Positions 21,996-31,648 of a DNA stretch of 31,648 nucleotides are shown here, piece after piece (within the stretch, counting starts at the first letter, position 1; every line of letters begins with the position of its first letter). Origin of the DNA: Physocladia obscura. Taxonomy: Eukaryota; Chytridiomycota; Chytridiomycetes; Chytridiales; Chytriomycetaceae. Both the position numbers and the translations under genes were made by a program. The stretch lies in the NCBI GenBank assembly GCA_027596945.1, contig JADGJH010000092.1:1-31648 (forward strand), given 5' to 3'. The notes below the pieces were generated by a model. That model was not told the origin of the DNA, searched no databases, and was given only the letters and a program-made list of their open reading frames with translations.

Positions 21996-23220
21996 ATGAA
22001 TGCCGCGAGTATTTTTGAAGCAACACACTCAGGCGGACCAAGTGCCAGAACTGGGACCGGAATGTCATTAGCATTGCTTGACCAGCTGCTACAACTGAAG
22101 AACGGAAAATTTAATGACATTAAGGCAATTATAGATCCGCATCAGTCGCAGCAGTTTATAATCACACAAGCTGCCATTCTTTGATATACTGGCACTGGCA
22201 CGACTACTTACTTCCGACTCCAATTTCAGTTCGGACCACTCCATTTTTTTTTTGACAATCCTTTTGACAATCCTTTTGACACAAGTGTAATAAAAAAAAT
22301 AATAAAAGGTGGTTACAAGCGCAGCTATATTGACCGCCCAGCTCGCGTTTGATTCTGTTTCCTCTACGGCAATATTTTCACCCGCCACTGTGTCTGAAAC
22401 TATCATGACTCGTTCACTCTTCAAGAATCCGCCGACTGCAGAAAGCCCCACCCTTGCCATCGACTCGTAAACAAAATTCTCTTCACCTCTGCAAAACAAT
22501 GAAATTTATTTATTTCCGCAGATGGAAAACGCTGATCAGATTACTCAAAACGGCAATTATAAATGTGTCGAGACTTCTGCCGATTACCGCCAGTCTCACT
22601 CTTGCTGTCACCGCGGCTGCAATAGCTCTCCATGTTATGACAGTTCACTTGCATAAATTCGAAAACTTCCAAAACGAATCCACTGCTTTAAAAAACGTAA
22701 ATGACAATTCTATATGGAGTCATTTTTCTGAAATTACCGCGGAAATTATTTCGCTACATACCGAAATTGATTTAGTCCGCCTTTCTGCAGCCACCACACC
22801 CACAGCAGCTTTTGAAGAAATTAGTGCTTCAGACACGATCACAGCCAAATCTCAAAACTTCATCCCAAATAATGAAAATGATATTCCCCTCGATATCAAG
22901 GTCACCACCGTCGCCACCGAAGCGTTCAATACCAAAAAAAACGGCATCAGCAGCGCCGTTATTCAAAATCTGGCCATCTGTCTCCAGGCAGACATTCAAT
23001 CAGTCCAAAATTTGGAGCTCGAAGTCAAAGCCTTGAAGGCTGAAAAACGTTTCAAGAACAGCGTGTCACCACTTTAGAAAAATCTCTGTATCAGCTCAGG
23101 GGCTTGTTAGATCAAAAACTTTCACGGCAAGAAAAAGGGTTGAGTGGAACATATGCTGCGATTTTTCAAGGCGGCGGAACAGAGAAGCTGCTTGGAAATT
23201 CAAAGCAAGCAATACTTTGA
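21996..23220 (+). pseudogene. Unrecognised multi-exon gene with two frame breaks
   Basis: Family unknown. Pieces that behave as exons: 21996 to about 22170 (N terminus, containing SLALLDQLLQLKNGKFNDIK), about 22171-22228 (LPFFDILALARLLTSD), 22325-22466, and 22522-23220. The last junction is well supported: donor GTAAAC at 22467, acceptor TTTCCGCAG ending 22521, correct phase. The 22229-22324 intron (GTTCGG..GCGCAG) is also in phase but its donor is weak. Two lesions remain: the first and second pieces differ by one base of frame, and at the A5 run 23043-23047 the frame stops at 23077. One more A would open 57 further codons (TFQEQRVTTLEKSLYQLRG region) to a TGA at 23218-23220. The product has a hydrophobic stretch (LLPITASLTLAVTAAAIAL) and a C-terminal heptad-like coiled coil. 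Either a young pseudogene or a live gene with sequencing indels. Confidence 0.45.
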
Positions 23221-23553
23221 ACGCGCACCAGGTTGGTGGTTTGGTTCACTAAAATCATGAAATATTTGCTGACATTGAGGCTGATGAGAGAAAATCTGAG
23301 AGTAGAAATGATGTATGGGAATTATTGTTTGACCATACTCAAATATGAAGGAGCACAATGTTTTCCCTTGATTTTTTTCGTAAGATTGATACTAATAAAT
23401 TATTTAAGTTTCCTAGAAACAAGCATGTATAATTTACCCCTCCACATTGGAGGTCAGAAAGAAAGAAAAAATAAGATTCTTATAGACTGCAGAGAAGAGA
23501 GAAAAAAAGAAACAAATGGTTTCATAAAAAAATTAAAAGAAAAAGTCTCTCCT
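23221..23553. other. Intergenic region between convergent genes
   Basis: About 330 bp between the stop of the unknown gene and the stop of the Pus1-like gene, so it should hold both 3' ends. A plus-strand open frame covers it and runs into the Pus1-like gene, but it is Lys/Glu-rich purine-run sequence with no motif, and I treat it as chance. Nothing else is visible apart from purine-rich runs at 23460-23550. Confidence 0.5.
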
Positions 23554-25538
23554 TCAACGAACGTTGTAAATCAAAGACTCATCAACACCACCTATAGCAC
23601 CCCTCACATACGCATTTTGCACCCCAATCAAACCGCGTGCATTCAAAAAATACTTGTATAAGAATGCAACTCGATCGATATCTCTCAACCAGTCCTCAAA
23701 CGCCAAACTTTCACGCTCTTCCGCATATATAGCTTCATGAATCTGCTGCTTCCGGAATTTTTCAACTTGACTCTTCTCGTCATCGAAATTAATTGCGGCT
23801 CCGGGCCCAGCGACAGCGTTGTAGTTCGTATACAGCGGCTGGTGGAAAATTTGCATGGCGCTGGGTGCTTCGGGGATGTTGACTTTAGAAATTCCAAAAG
23901 AGTTTGCAATCACACTGCGTGGCGTGTTTGTGCGCACTACGAGCACGAGGAGGGCCATCATACGGCGGAATTGGAATCGTGCCATTGCCTTTGCTTGAAC
24001 TTTTATACGTAGCCACTCCATACCGTTGTGAATTTCTGGTGATCCAGACTGAAAGTAATAACAGAAAAGTTTTTTTTTAAAAATTGCGATTTAATTGGAA
24101 AAATTAAAAAGTGGCTATTTTAATTGATTCTTCGCTGAAGTCCATTACCTCAATGTTAATGATTCGCATAAAACATCTTTGATCATCTTGATTAGCGCCA
24201 GGTACATAGTTGTGCCAATTATGGGTTCCCCTATAAATGGCAACAATGGAACGAACAATATCGAGCTGCTCTTCCGTCATTCTATAACCGCGAAGAGTAT
24301 CGGCGCCACGATAAGGCAAATCGATGGGATCATAAAATTGTGGTGGTTCATCAATTGAAGATGCAGGGGAGCTGTTTGAAGCCGCAGGAATCAGATTGGC
24401 AATTGAATTGGTTTCCGAAATATTTGGCTGTGAGGCTTTGGTTGTGCTGCGGCGACGAGTGAGGCTTGCGAAAAAATTCAGAGGACCGCCGGAAGCAGTG
24501 GTAGGAGTAGTTGGCGAGTTTTGGTCCAACAAAGGTTCGGGAGGAACAGACGATCGGTTTGCTGAACGGCCGCGTGAGTTTGAACGGCCGAGGGAGCGTG
24601 AACGCGACCTGCCTAATCGCCGCAGCGTCGTAAAGAGCGAACCTTCACCAGAACGGTCGACTTCAGGGTCTGCGTCGGGGTACCTTTTATTATTTTTTAG
24701 TAATAATGGAGGAAATTGTTTTGGGAACTTGAAACGGTGGCTGAAATCAAGTGGATCTCAAGAGATTCTTCGCATACATATTGTCAAGATCTTCCTTGGA
24801 GACAGAAGAAGCAACATAATCGTATCCGGCAGCTGGATTTGGGGCCATGAATGCATAAGTCTGCAAGATTGGGGAAAAAAAGCATTTTTAGATCTATTTT
24901 TGTTCTTGTTTTCAGGTAATTGAAGGAATTGAATGTTTCACCGGAATCAGGTATTCGTAGGTACGGGTCTCACACGAACGACGAGCCGAGAATCCTTCGG
25001 CAGTCGGCGCAACAACTTTGAAGATACGGATAGCTTCGGGGAGAAGCGCATTGAGCGCATCGGGCGTGGGAATTTTGATGTCATCAGCAGCTATTTCCAG
25101 AGAGAGAAGTTGACGCGCAGCATGCTCGCCTTCTTCGGTGGCGGCGGCACGCGAAATATTGATGATCTGAGTTAGTAGATCAAGTAGAGTAGTGTAGCAT
25201 ACGCAGAGTAACGTAAAGAAGAGTGGCTGATTAACTAAACTCTGCAAGCCAAGACTTAAGCACTCAACTGTCACGCTTTCTGTTCCGCTGGCCTTCCCTG
25301 TCAGCGTAGCCAGCGCAGACAAGACAATGCTCTCCACGGCCTTCTCACCCTTAACACGCTCTAACCCGGAAAACCCAGCTCCGTTATATCCAAACAAGAT
25401 TGCAACATTGATGCCCATTTTGGTTAAATTGAAACCAGAAAAATGGGTTTCGCCAATTTGCTTTTCTTTTTTTTTCATCCTTCCTTGCCTTCTTTCTCTA
25501 CCTCCTTTTCTTGTGCGTAAAGCTTGAAGAATATTCAA
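23554..25538 (-). CDS. PUS1: Pus1-family pseudouridine synthase-like protein, catalytic Asp replaced
   Basis: Related to eukaryotic Pus1/TruA enzymes that isomerise uridines in tRNA and snRNA. Exons: 25538-25236, 25166-24942, 24860-24778, 24683-24149, 24048-23554; phases agree; 546 residues (506 if started at ATG 25418). Fold marks in order: INVAILFGYNGAGFSGLE at the start of the domain; the catalytic-loop position, which reads RAAATEEGEHA; CETRTYEYLIP; RGTHNWHNYV; FQFRRMMALL (family HQIRKM); and ISKVNIPEAPS (family INIPKAP). In active enzymes the loop is RAARTDKGVHA, and its Asp is the nucleophile in the known mechanism; here it is Glu112, and the Arg two residues before it is Ala. An insert of about 130 residues (205-337) is Arg/Ser-rich then Ser/Thr/Pro-rich. 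The longer N terminus (25538) is basic and could be a nuclear signal. Probably an inactive or altered paralogue. Confidence 0.85.
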
Positions 25539-25771
25539 AATAGCGCACTAAAATTATTATTTGTAGGCCATTCAAACTTACTTGTCTCAAAAGGGCGGAT
25601 GGCAACACAATAGCTCAGACCACGGCAGTTGCAGCGATCGTATTAGTTAGACACAAGACAGAGTAATAAGTTGCAAGTGAATTCTGGCCTTTTATGATTA
25701 CATATTTTGAGCAATGATTATTTGGGTATCTACTATATATTTACGAAATATTTGGATTTATTTGGTCAAAA
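25539..25771. promoter_or_regulatory. Divergent promoter between Pus1-like gene and CDC4
   Basis: The two start codons lie 233 bp apart and point away from each other, so both promoters must fall here (or within 353 bp if the Pus1-like start is 25418). The CDC4-proximal half is AT-rich with TATATATTT at about 25734. I see no other recognisable site. Confidence 0.45.
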
Positions 25772-28700
25772 ATGGAAGGGCTCACCAACTCTTCACATTT
25801 AGCTGCGCCTCAGGCTCAGCGCCAACAACAACAGCAACAACAGCAACAAATATTACATGTACACGTGAAAACTACGGCACCTGCTTCAACTTTCGCCACA
25901 GTTGCACCTGCGCTCGTCGAAGGAGATTCCTCTGCAGGTGGAGGTATTTTGTTTGCTTCTGTTTCTATTTCATTAACCCATGTATCTTTATTATCATCTT
26001 TTAAACCATCAGCAGCTAAGGTCTCTATTGCACCTAGCCCTAGTAATTTACCCATTAGAGCCACCCAGTTTGCCCTGGCCCCTCACGCCGTCACTACTGT
26101 TTGTTTACTACGTTTTTTTTTTTTTTTTTTTTTTGATATATGCAAAATTATTTACTGCCCCTTTCGCAGACTGTTGTTACCACGACTACCACCAAAATTA
26201 CCGAATTTCCTCCACTTTTACTTGACAGAACTGCACCAAATAGCAAGCAGTTCCTCAAGCCTCTGAATATTCATGATTTTCCCCTCGCAAACACGCCAAC
26301 CCCACCGGCGTTAAAAAGACTTTGCTTTGATATAAACGGCGTTCCAACAAGATTGTCGGAACTGGATCTATATGATACTGATCTTGCAAAGGTTTTTTTC
26401 CTTCCAAACGTCATTTCATGAGCTGAGCCACTGAAAACAATTTCAATTCAGTTTAATTCAAAACATGTCGCGATCAATACCGATTATTCTGCATCAGTTA
26501 CATCTCCAAATTCGTTGACTCAAAATCATTTTCAGCAACACGCTCAAAGCGTCACGGCTTTTAGTCCTGGAAAAATACAAGCATTAAGTGGACATTTATC
26601 AAATAATATATTTGACCGTGTTCAGACAATTTCCCCGCACAAAAACCTTCGAAAGCGCGAGCACCGTGGAACCACGCTGTCAAATCACCATGCAGTGCAA
26701 CATCATACCACACCTCAGCTCAATGACGACCGCGACATAATTGCCAGTACAGCCGATATCCTTGCTCAGCCATCTTTACCAAGTATTCCATTAACGCCAT
26801 TTCCGGATCCGTCACTTACAGTCTCTGTTAATAATCTTCCTGTTCCATTAATTGTACCGCTACCAATGCAACCAGACTTTACTGGTGGTCTTGTCAACGA
26901 TGAAACATCTGCAAACTTGCCACCATCTCCAACAATGTCACCCACCCATGCATCACCTCCGCCATTTATTTTTCAAAATTATAATCATGGAAATCAAACG
27001 CAATTTCACCGTTCCGCCGCAACATCTCCAACAAGCCGCCGCTCCACCACAACCGCTCCGTCAATAAACTCGACGATAGCAGCAACAGCAACAGCATCAT
27101 CATCATCATCATCATCTACCGTATTTTCAGCAGCAGCAGCAACATCAGCATCAAAAGCAACCGAAATCCAACAAATCCCCGAACCGTTTCTATCAATCCC
27201 CTCAATGATTCACGCATACGATGCATTCCCGCCAGAACTGCAGTCTTACATGCTCCTCAACCTCCTCCGACGCACGCCATCACGCACACTGCAGTTTGTC
27301 AGCGCGCTGGTGCTGCCGGCACTCAAACGTGACTTTCTGACGGACCTGCCTGCGGAACTCGCGTATGCAGTCCTGGCACGACTTGACTTGCGTGCGTTGG
27401 CGCGTTGTGCGCGGGTGTGTCGGGGGTGGAGGCGGGTTGTGGATGGTGAGGGTGCGGAGATTGCGGTGTGGAAGCAGCGACTTGTGCGAGAAGGGTGGTT
27501 GAGTATGGCTGAGATTGCGGGGGTGTTGGAGCGGTGGGTTATGTGGCGGCGGCGAGAGGCACGTGAACGTGAGGCTGCTGCTGCTGTTGAAGGAAGTGGT
27601 TGTGCTGGAATATCGAACAAGGATGAAGCGGGGTGGAGTATGGCTGGAGAAAAAAAAGGGAAGGGAAAAGAAGTTGGGGATGATGATTGTACAGTGGGTT
27701 GCGGTGCAGGGAAGAAAGGGAAGTTAAGAATTCACACTGGGGTTACGAGAGTTGATTTGAGTGGGCTTGGAGGGCGTGGAGTGCGCGGTCAGAGCGGCAT
27801 TGGTTTGGGAATAGGCGGCAGTGGTTCTAATAGTATCGGCATTGTTATTCCTACTGCGACTGTTACTACCGCTACTGCTTCCGCCAATATTTTTGGTGCT
27901 GGGACCAGCAGCTCAGGCGCAATTGCTGTTGATGACGATTTTTCCGAAGATGGTGGTGCTTATGACTATGACGACGATGAAAATAGCGAAAGCGATGAAA
28001 ACTCTGGCCCGTTTTACGAATTTGCCGAAGATGCTGAAGAAGATGATGAAAACAGCAGCTCTCCTGTTGGTGATTTTGGTTCTGTCAGTACCACTATTGT
28101 TGCTGGTGGAAGTGCTGAATTCGCTGAATATTTTTCTGCAAATACGAGTGTTGCTCCGCCGCATAAAATCGTTGAGAAAACGGCAGCCTGGATGAAAAGC
28201 TTGCATGAGTTTGCAACGGGCCTTTCTGAGAACGAAGTCAGCATTCAGCGTGAAAATGGCGCTTTTAGACGCGGGACTGCAAATCGAATGAAAATTTCGC
28301 CCGTTAGAGAAAGACTTCGGGCGTATATTCAGAGTCTTTCTAAATCTGAGCTCAGCCGGCTGGCGCTGCAGATTCCGAATTTGTACAAAGGAATATACCG
28401 TAGACACCACATAGTTCGCAGAAATTGGGCTAAAGGACAACATAATACAATTGAGTTTCCTGGTGAATTGTTATTATTTTTTAAATGTTCATTTCATTTA
28501 TTTATTTGCTGATTTTTGGTGTTAAAATGAACGGGCGCGTAGGTCATGGCCAAAATGTCGTAACGTGTTTGCAGTTTGATGACGATAAGATTGTTTCTGG
28601 GTTCGCCTTTTTTTTTTTTTTTTTTACAGTCGATCTTTTTATTGATTATTTTCGTTCCCAAATTTAAATTTAGTTCTGACGATCAGTCAATTCATATTTA

Positions 28701-30501
28701 CGATACCAAAACTGGAAGGCTCCGCAGAAAGCTAATTGGTCATGATGGCGGTGTTTGGGCTCTTCAATATTGGGGAGATTCGCTTGTTTCTGGTTCGACT
28801 GACAGAACAGTTAGAGTATGGGATATGGACACTGGCCTTTGCACACACTTATTTGAAGGCCATACTTCAACAGTGCGCTGTCTAATGATAGTTCCGCCTT
28901 CAGAAACAACAGAATATCCGTTTGGAACAAACGGTAAATCTGGAGGAGCTGGATTTCATGCAGGAATGGAACCATCACAACCTCTCATTGTAACTGGGTC
29001 TAGAGACGCAAGTCTACGCGTTTGGAGGCTTCCAAATCCAAAATCAGGATCATATCATGTCCCAGCTGGAGCTGCAGGATCTGTGAACCCGTTGGCGAGA
29101 AGCAATACCTATAATTCACCAAACCCCCATTTCTTACATGTTCTAAATGGCCATACGAACAGTGTCCGCGCTATTGCTGGACATGGTCGCGTTCTCGTTT
29201 CAGGATCATACGATTGTACTGTTCGTGTTTGGGATCTCATTGAAGGTGAATGCGTATACACATTTCGAGGGCATCGTGAGAAGGTATATTCTGTTGGATA
29301 CAGTCATGAGCTTTCACGAGCTGTTAGCGGAAGCTTGGATACCACAGTTAAAGTATGGTGCACCCGAACTGGTGTACTTCTTCATAACCTCGAAGGTCAC
29401 ACATCACTTGTTGGGCTTCTTGAGCTTTCGTCATCGTACTTGGTATCTGCAGCAGCCGACCATAGTTTGCGTATCTGGGCTCCAGATAGCGGGGCGTGTT
29501 TGGCACATTTGCATGGCCACCCAGCTGCAATCACATGTTTTCACCATGACCCGAAATTGAATCGAATTGTTAGCGGTAGTGATGGAGGGGTCAAGTTATG
29601 GGAATTGTCTTCAGCTGAAGCTGGTGGAGCAAATGCCCCTGGTGGCCCTGGTTTTGAGGTGCGACAGGGACCAAATGGACCTCTGCCTGTACATGGACGG
29701 TTCACACGTGATCTTGTCACTGATATAACCGGTGTTTGGCGCGTGCGAATGGATGAGCGGCGACTTGTGTGTGCAGTAAGCAAAGAAGGTGGAAGTGCAT
29801 GGTTCCGAGTACTCGATTTTGGTGAATCTGCTGAGTATGGAAAATTTTCTGAGGGTTTGGGAGATGGGGGTATTGGAGCTTGGGAGGAAGATGAAGATGA
29901 AAATGACGATGAAGAGGAGGAATTGGTCATGGAGGAAGGCGCTGATGAAGTCGTTGGTGCAGGTAATGCAGGCGAACACATGTTGGTGGAGAATAATACT
30001 GGAACGGCTGCTGGAAACTTTGCACTTGGATACCATCAACTTCAGCAGCAACAGCAGCCACAACAGCAGCATCTTCCTCCTATTTTTTCGCAAAACCATC
30101 AAATCTCTTTCGGTGGCACGCAGGGTACACATTACTATAATCATATTCATAACCACAGCAATCATGCCGGATTAATGCTACCTCCGCCCGCGCCGCAAAC
30201 CATGCATGCGCACTCAATGCCACGACGTCGTGGGTCTGACTCAATGCTGTTTTCAGGATCATCATCATCATCCATGCTGCCACCCACTAGCAATTCCAGC
30301 AACAGTCGGTTACCTGAATCATGGAATGCTGATGAATTTTCTGGATTTCGCAGGAATTATGCATTCGGTGCCAATAGTGGGAGCAGTAGCAGTGGAAGTG
30401 TGAGAGGTCGAGCAAGTTTGCAAGAGATTGTAGATGACGTCGACCAAGAAGAAGCAGATCAGCATCCGCCAGATGCGCCGCAGCCGGAAGAGCAAGAATA
30501 A
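25772..30501 (+). CDS. CDC4: Cdc4/FBXW7-type F-box and WD40 protein
   Basis: Substrate receptor of an SCF ubiquitin ligase: the F-box binds Skp1 and the WD40 propeller binds phosphodegrons. Five exons: 25772-26098, 26170-26391, 26452-28462, 28543-28600, 28674-30501; phases agree; 1,481 residues, about twice yeast Cdc4 (779). Residues 1-430 are low-complexity (Gln, Ser, Thr, Pro). A dimerisation-like helix (PPELQSYMLLNLLRR) near 440 precedes the F-box around 475-520 (LTDLPAELAYAVLARLDLRA). An acidic linker follows. From about 850 come WD blades with FDDDKIVSG, GHDGGVWALQYWGDSLVSG, STDRTVRVWDMDTG, GSRDASLRVWRLP, GSYDCTVRVWDLIEG and GSLDTTVKVW, plus the VCAVSKEGGSAWFRVLDF closing strand. The DRTVRVWD and RDASLRVW arginines match phosphate-binding positions in yeast Cdc4. 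The tail is acidic then Gln/Ser-rich. Exons 3-5 join exactly across the first WD blade. The donor at 26099 (GTTTGT) could instead be GTCACT at 26090. Confidence 0.95.
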
Positions 30502-30646
30502 GGAGAATATTTGCTGCATTATTTATTGCCCTTTCTTTTAGAATTTCTTTGGAAACGTTGTCATATTTTCATTTCCAAAAAAAAAATAAAAAAAAAAACA
30601 AAAACAGAAGGATAAAACGACAAAGAAAATCAAAGATTCATTAATC

Positions 30647-31160
30647 TCAATTCAATAGATCAAACTTGTAAACCACAATGCGGCCAAAACTGTCGGTGGG
30701 TTCGGAAAAAACAAGCTTCAATGATTTCGCCTCTGGATTATTTAATAAAAATATCTGGTTCTCGTTAGTGTCGACAGGATAAACACTATTGAACAGAATC
30801 CAGTCACTGCTGATCGCCGGCGGAGTCGACGAAGGGGCCACGAATATTTGGATCTCGGACGAGGAGAAGCCTCCCTGAAACATGATTGAAAGTCGTGCAA
30901 TCTGTTGAGAATCTGAGAATTCTACAATAATCCATTGGTTCGAGCCCTGTTCAAATGGTTGATGTTCACGTCGGATTGTTATGGATGCAGATTTTGTGGT
31001 CTTGTGAACGGCAGTTCGTAAATACTTGGTCTGAGTTCCAACATGTTTCCAAGCTTCCGTCAGTCAGAAACTGTTTACCGAATGACTTTGAATCCTTGTT
31101 AAGCGTTGACGATACTTTGAGCTTCAATCCTGTTGATTCAGAAAGCAAACCCATTTGCAT
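30647..31160 (-). CDS. NR2C2AP: NR2C2AP-like discoidin-fold protein
   Basis: Small homologue of human nuclear receptor 2C2-associated protein (TRA16, 139 residues). Two exons, 31160-31026 and 30946-30647, intron 79 nt, phase 0; 144 residues. The first exon has LKVSSTLNKDSKSFGKQFL and ETCWNSDQ, the second GSNQWIIVEFSD, IMFQGGFSSSEIQIF and DSFGRIVVYKFDLLN. The CWNSDQ / QW / FQGGF / FGR series is what identifies the family. The fold is a jelly-roll like discoidin (F5/8 type C) domains; the cellular role outside animals is not established, and a flagellar link is sometimes inferred from distribution. Start placed at the first of two nearby ATGs (31160, 31154), which gives a 45-residue first exon close to the human 43; an open frame extends further upstream but lacks similarity. 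It ends 145 bp from the convergent CDC4 gene. Confidence 0.9.
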
Positions 31161-31648
31161 GAATCTTTCAAAATGACCAGAAAAACAACGAACAACAAAA
31201 TGTCGTTCCATCATGATTAGAAACCAACCACCCACACTTAAGCATCAAAAATAAAGAAAAAATTATTTTTATTTGAAGTAAACATCGCAGAAAGCACATC
31301 TTCTTCGATACAAAAAGAGAGTTTCGAAAGGGTTGACTTTCAAACTAAATTGTTCAAATACGTGCAATTCTAAAATACTTGGTTTTAATTCTTGTATATT
31401 TCCAAGCTTTCGTCCTTCAAATATTGTTTGATAAGTGTTGATGACACTTTGATCTTCAACCCATTTAACTAAAATAAAAATGAAGATAAATTAAATGAAT
31501 TGATTGCAATACGAATCAATGGTTATTATCAAAATAAAGTTATAAAAAATAAACTAAATATAGCTCACAAAAAAAAAAAATATCCGCATCAAAAATAAAA
31601 ACAGAATAAAAACACAACAATAAATATTTAATAATCTTGAAGAGAACA
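31161..31648. other. AT-rich right-end flank
   Basis: Upstream flank of the NR2C2AP-like gene, so its promoter should be here. The sequence is very AT-rich with A runs, no open frame with coding character, and contains the exon relic described separately. The window ends inside it, so a gene may begin beyond 31648. Confidence 0.5.
31373..31462 (-). pseudogene. Decayed partial copy of NR2C2AP exon 1
   Basis: Aligned by eye with 31020-31137 inside the neighbouring gene's first exon and donor. The first 57 positions align without gaps (about 43 identical), then about 21 bases (7 codons) are missing from the copy, then about 26 of 31 positions match again. On the minus strand it still reads GLKIKVSSTL, then KDESLE, and an in-frame TAA (E-I-Y-K-N-stop) where the functional gene has CWNSDQ. 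Many differences are C/T or G/A. It lies about 200 bp upstream of the intact gene in the same orientation, as expected for an old tandem duplication. I could not find the second exon of the copy with confidence. Confidence 0.7.

Noticed and set aside
22089..22499. 136-codon minus-strand frame with a hydrophobic segment
   Set aside because: It overlaps the plus-strand exon 22325-22466, which has an in-phase splice junction to 22522. The minus frame has no splice partner or motif.
23233..23661. 142-codon plus-strand frame
   Set aside because: Its 3' part is antisense to the last exon of the Pus1-like gene and the rest is Lys/Glu runs from purine-rich DNA. No motif.
29541..29981. 146-codon Ser/Pro-rich minus-strand frame
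   Set aside because: Antisense of the acidic GAA/GAT-rich tail of CDC4, which always reads as Ser/Phe-rich on the other strand.

Overview
This window is eukaryotic and almost certainly fungal. It carries intron-bearing genes on both strands; most introns are 50-120 nt with GT..AG ends and several show a CTAAC-like branch site close to the acceptor. The gene set fits a zoosporic (flagellated) early-diverging fungus such as a chytrid: fungal Spb1, Cdc4, CK2-beta and GATA genes sit beside a CDKL1/4-type kinase and an NR2C2AP homologue, families I associate with flagellated lineages. The taxon is an inference; no rRNA or other marker is present.

Layout. Positions 1 to about 6,590 are an AT-rich, strongly CpG-poor tract holding only broken coding fragments, poly-T runs and one inverted-repeat-bounded segment; it reads as decayed repeat DNA. 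From about 6,590 rightwards the window is a gene-dense, CpG-normal chromosome arm. In order: casein kinase 2 beta subunit (+); an intronless FAD monooxygenase (-); six-exon SPB1 rRNA methyltransferase (-), whose first intron contains a 10-N assembly gap; a two-exon unrecognised protein with a probable signal peptide (+); a GATA zinc-finger factor rich in homopeptides (-); about 1.2 kb of intergenic DNA with a 31-bp imperfect tandem repeat; a six-exon MFS transporter (+); a seven-exon CDKL kinase (+); a five-exon acyl-CoA-binding protein (-); an unrecognised multi-exon gene whose frame is broken twice (+); a five-exon Pus1-family gene lacking the catalytic Asp (-); a very large Cdc4/FBXW7-type F-box/WD40 gene (+); an NR2C2AP-like gene (-); and a decayed partial copy of that last gene's first exon near the right end.

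The genes do not form a pathway or a cluster. They are a random slice of housekeeping functions: ribosome biogenesis (SPB1), SCF ubiquitination (CDC4), CK2 signalling, lipid carriage (ACBP), transport, transcription, and probable flagellar control (CDKL). Genes are tightly packed, with convergent ends 57-333 bp apart and two short divergent promoters (198 and 233 bp). I rebuilt exons by hand; all exon sets reported as complete keep phase across every junction.

The most notable points are the Asp-to-Glu change in the Pus1-like protein, the CpG-depleted island with TGA-interrupted frames, the ATG-only first exon of ACBP, the frame-broken unknown gene, and the NR2C2AP exon relic. I did not find a defence system, CRISPR array or biosynthetic cluster.
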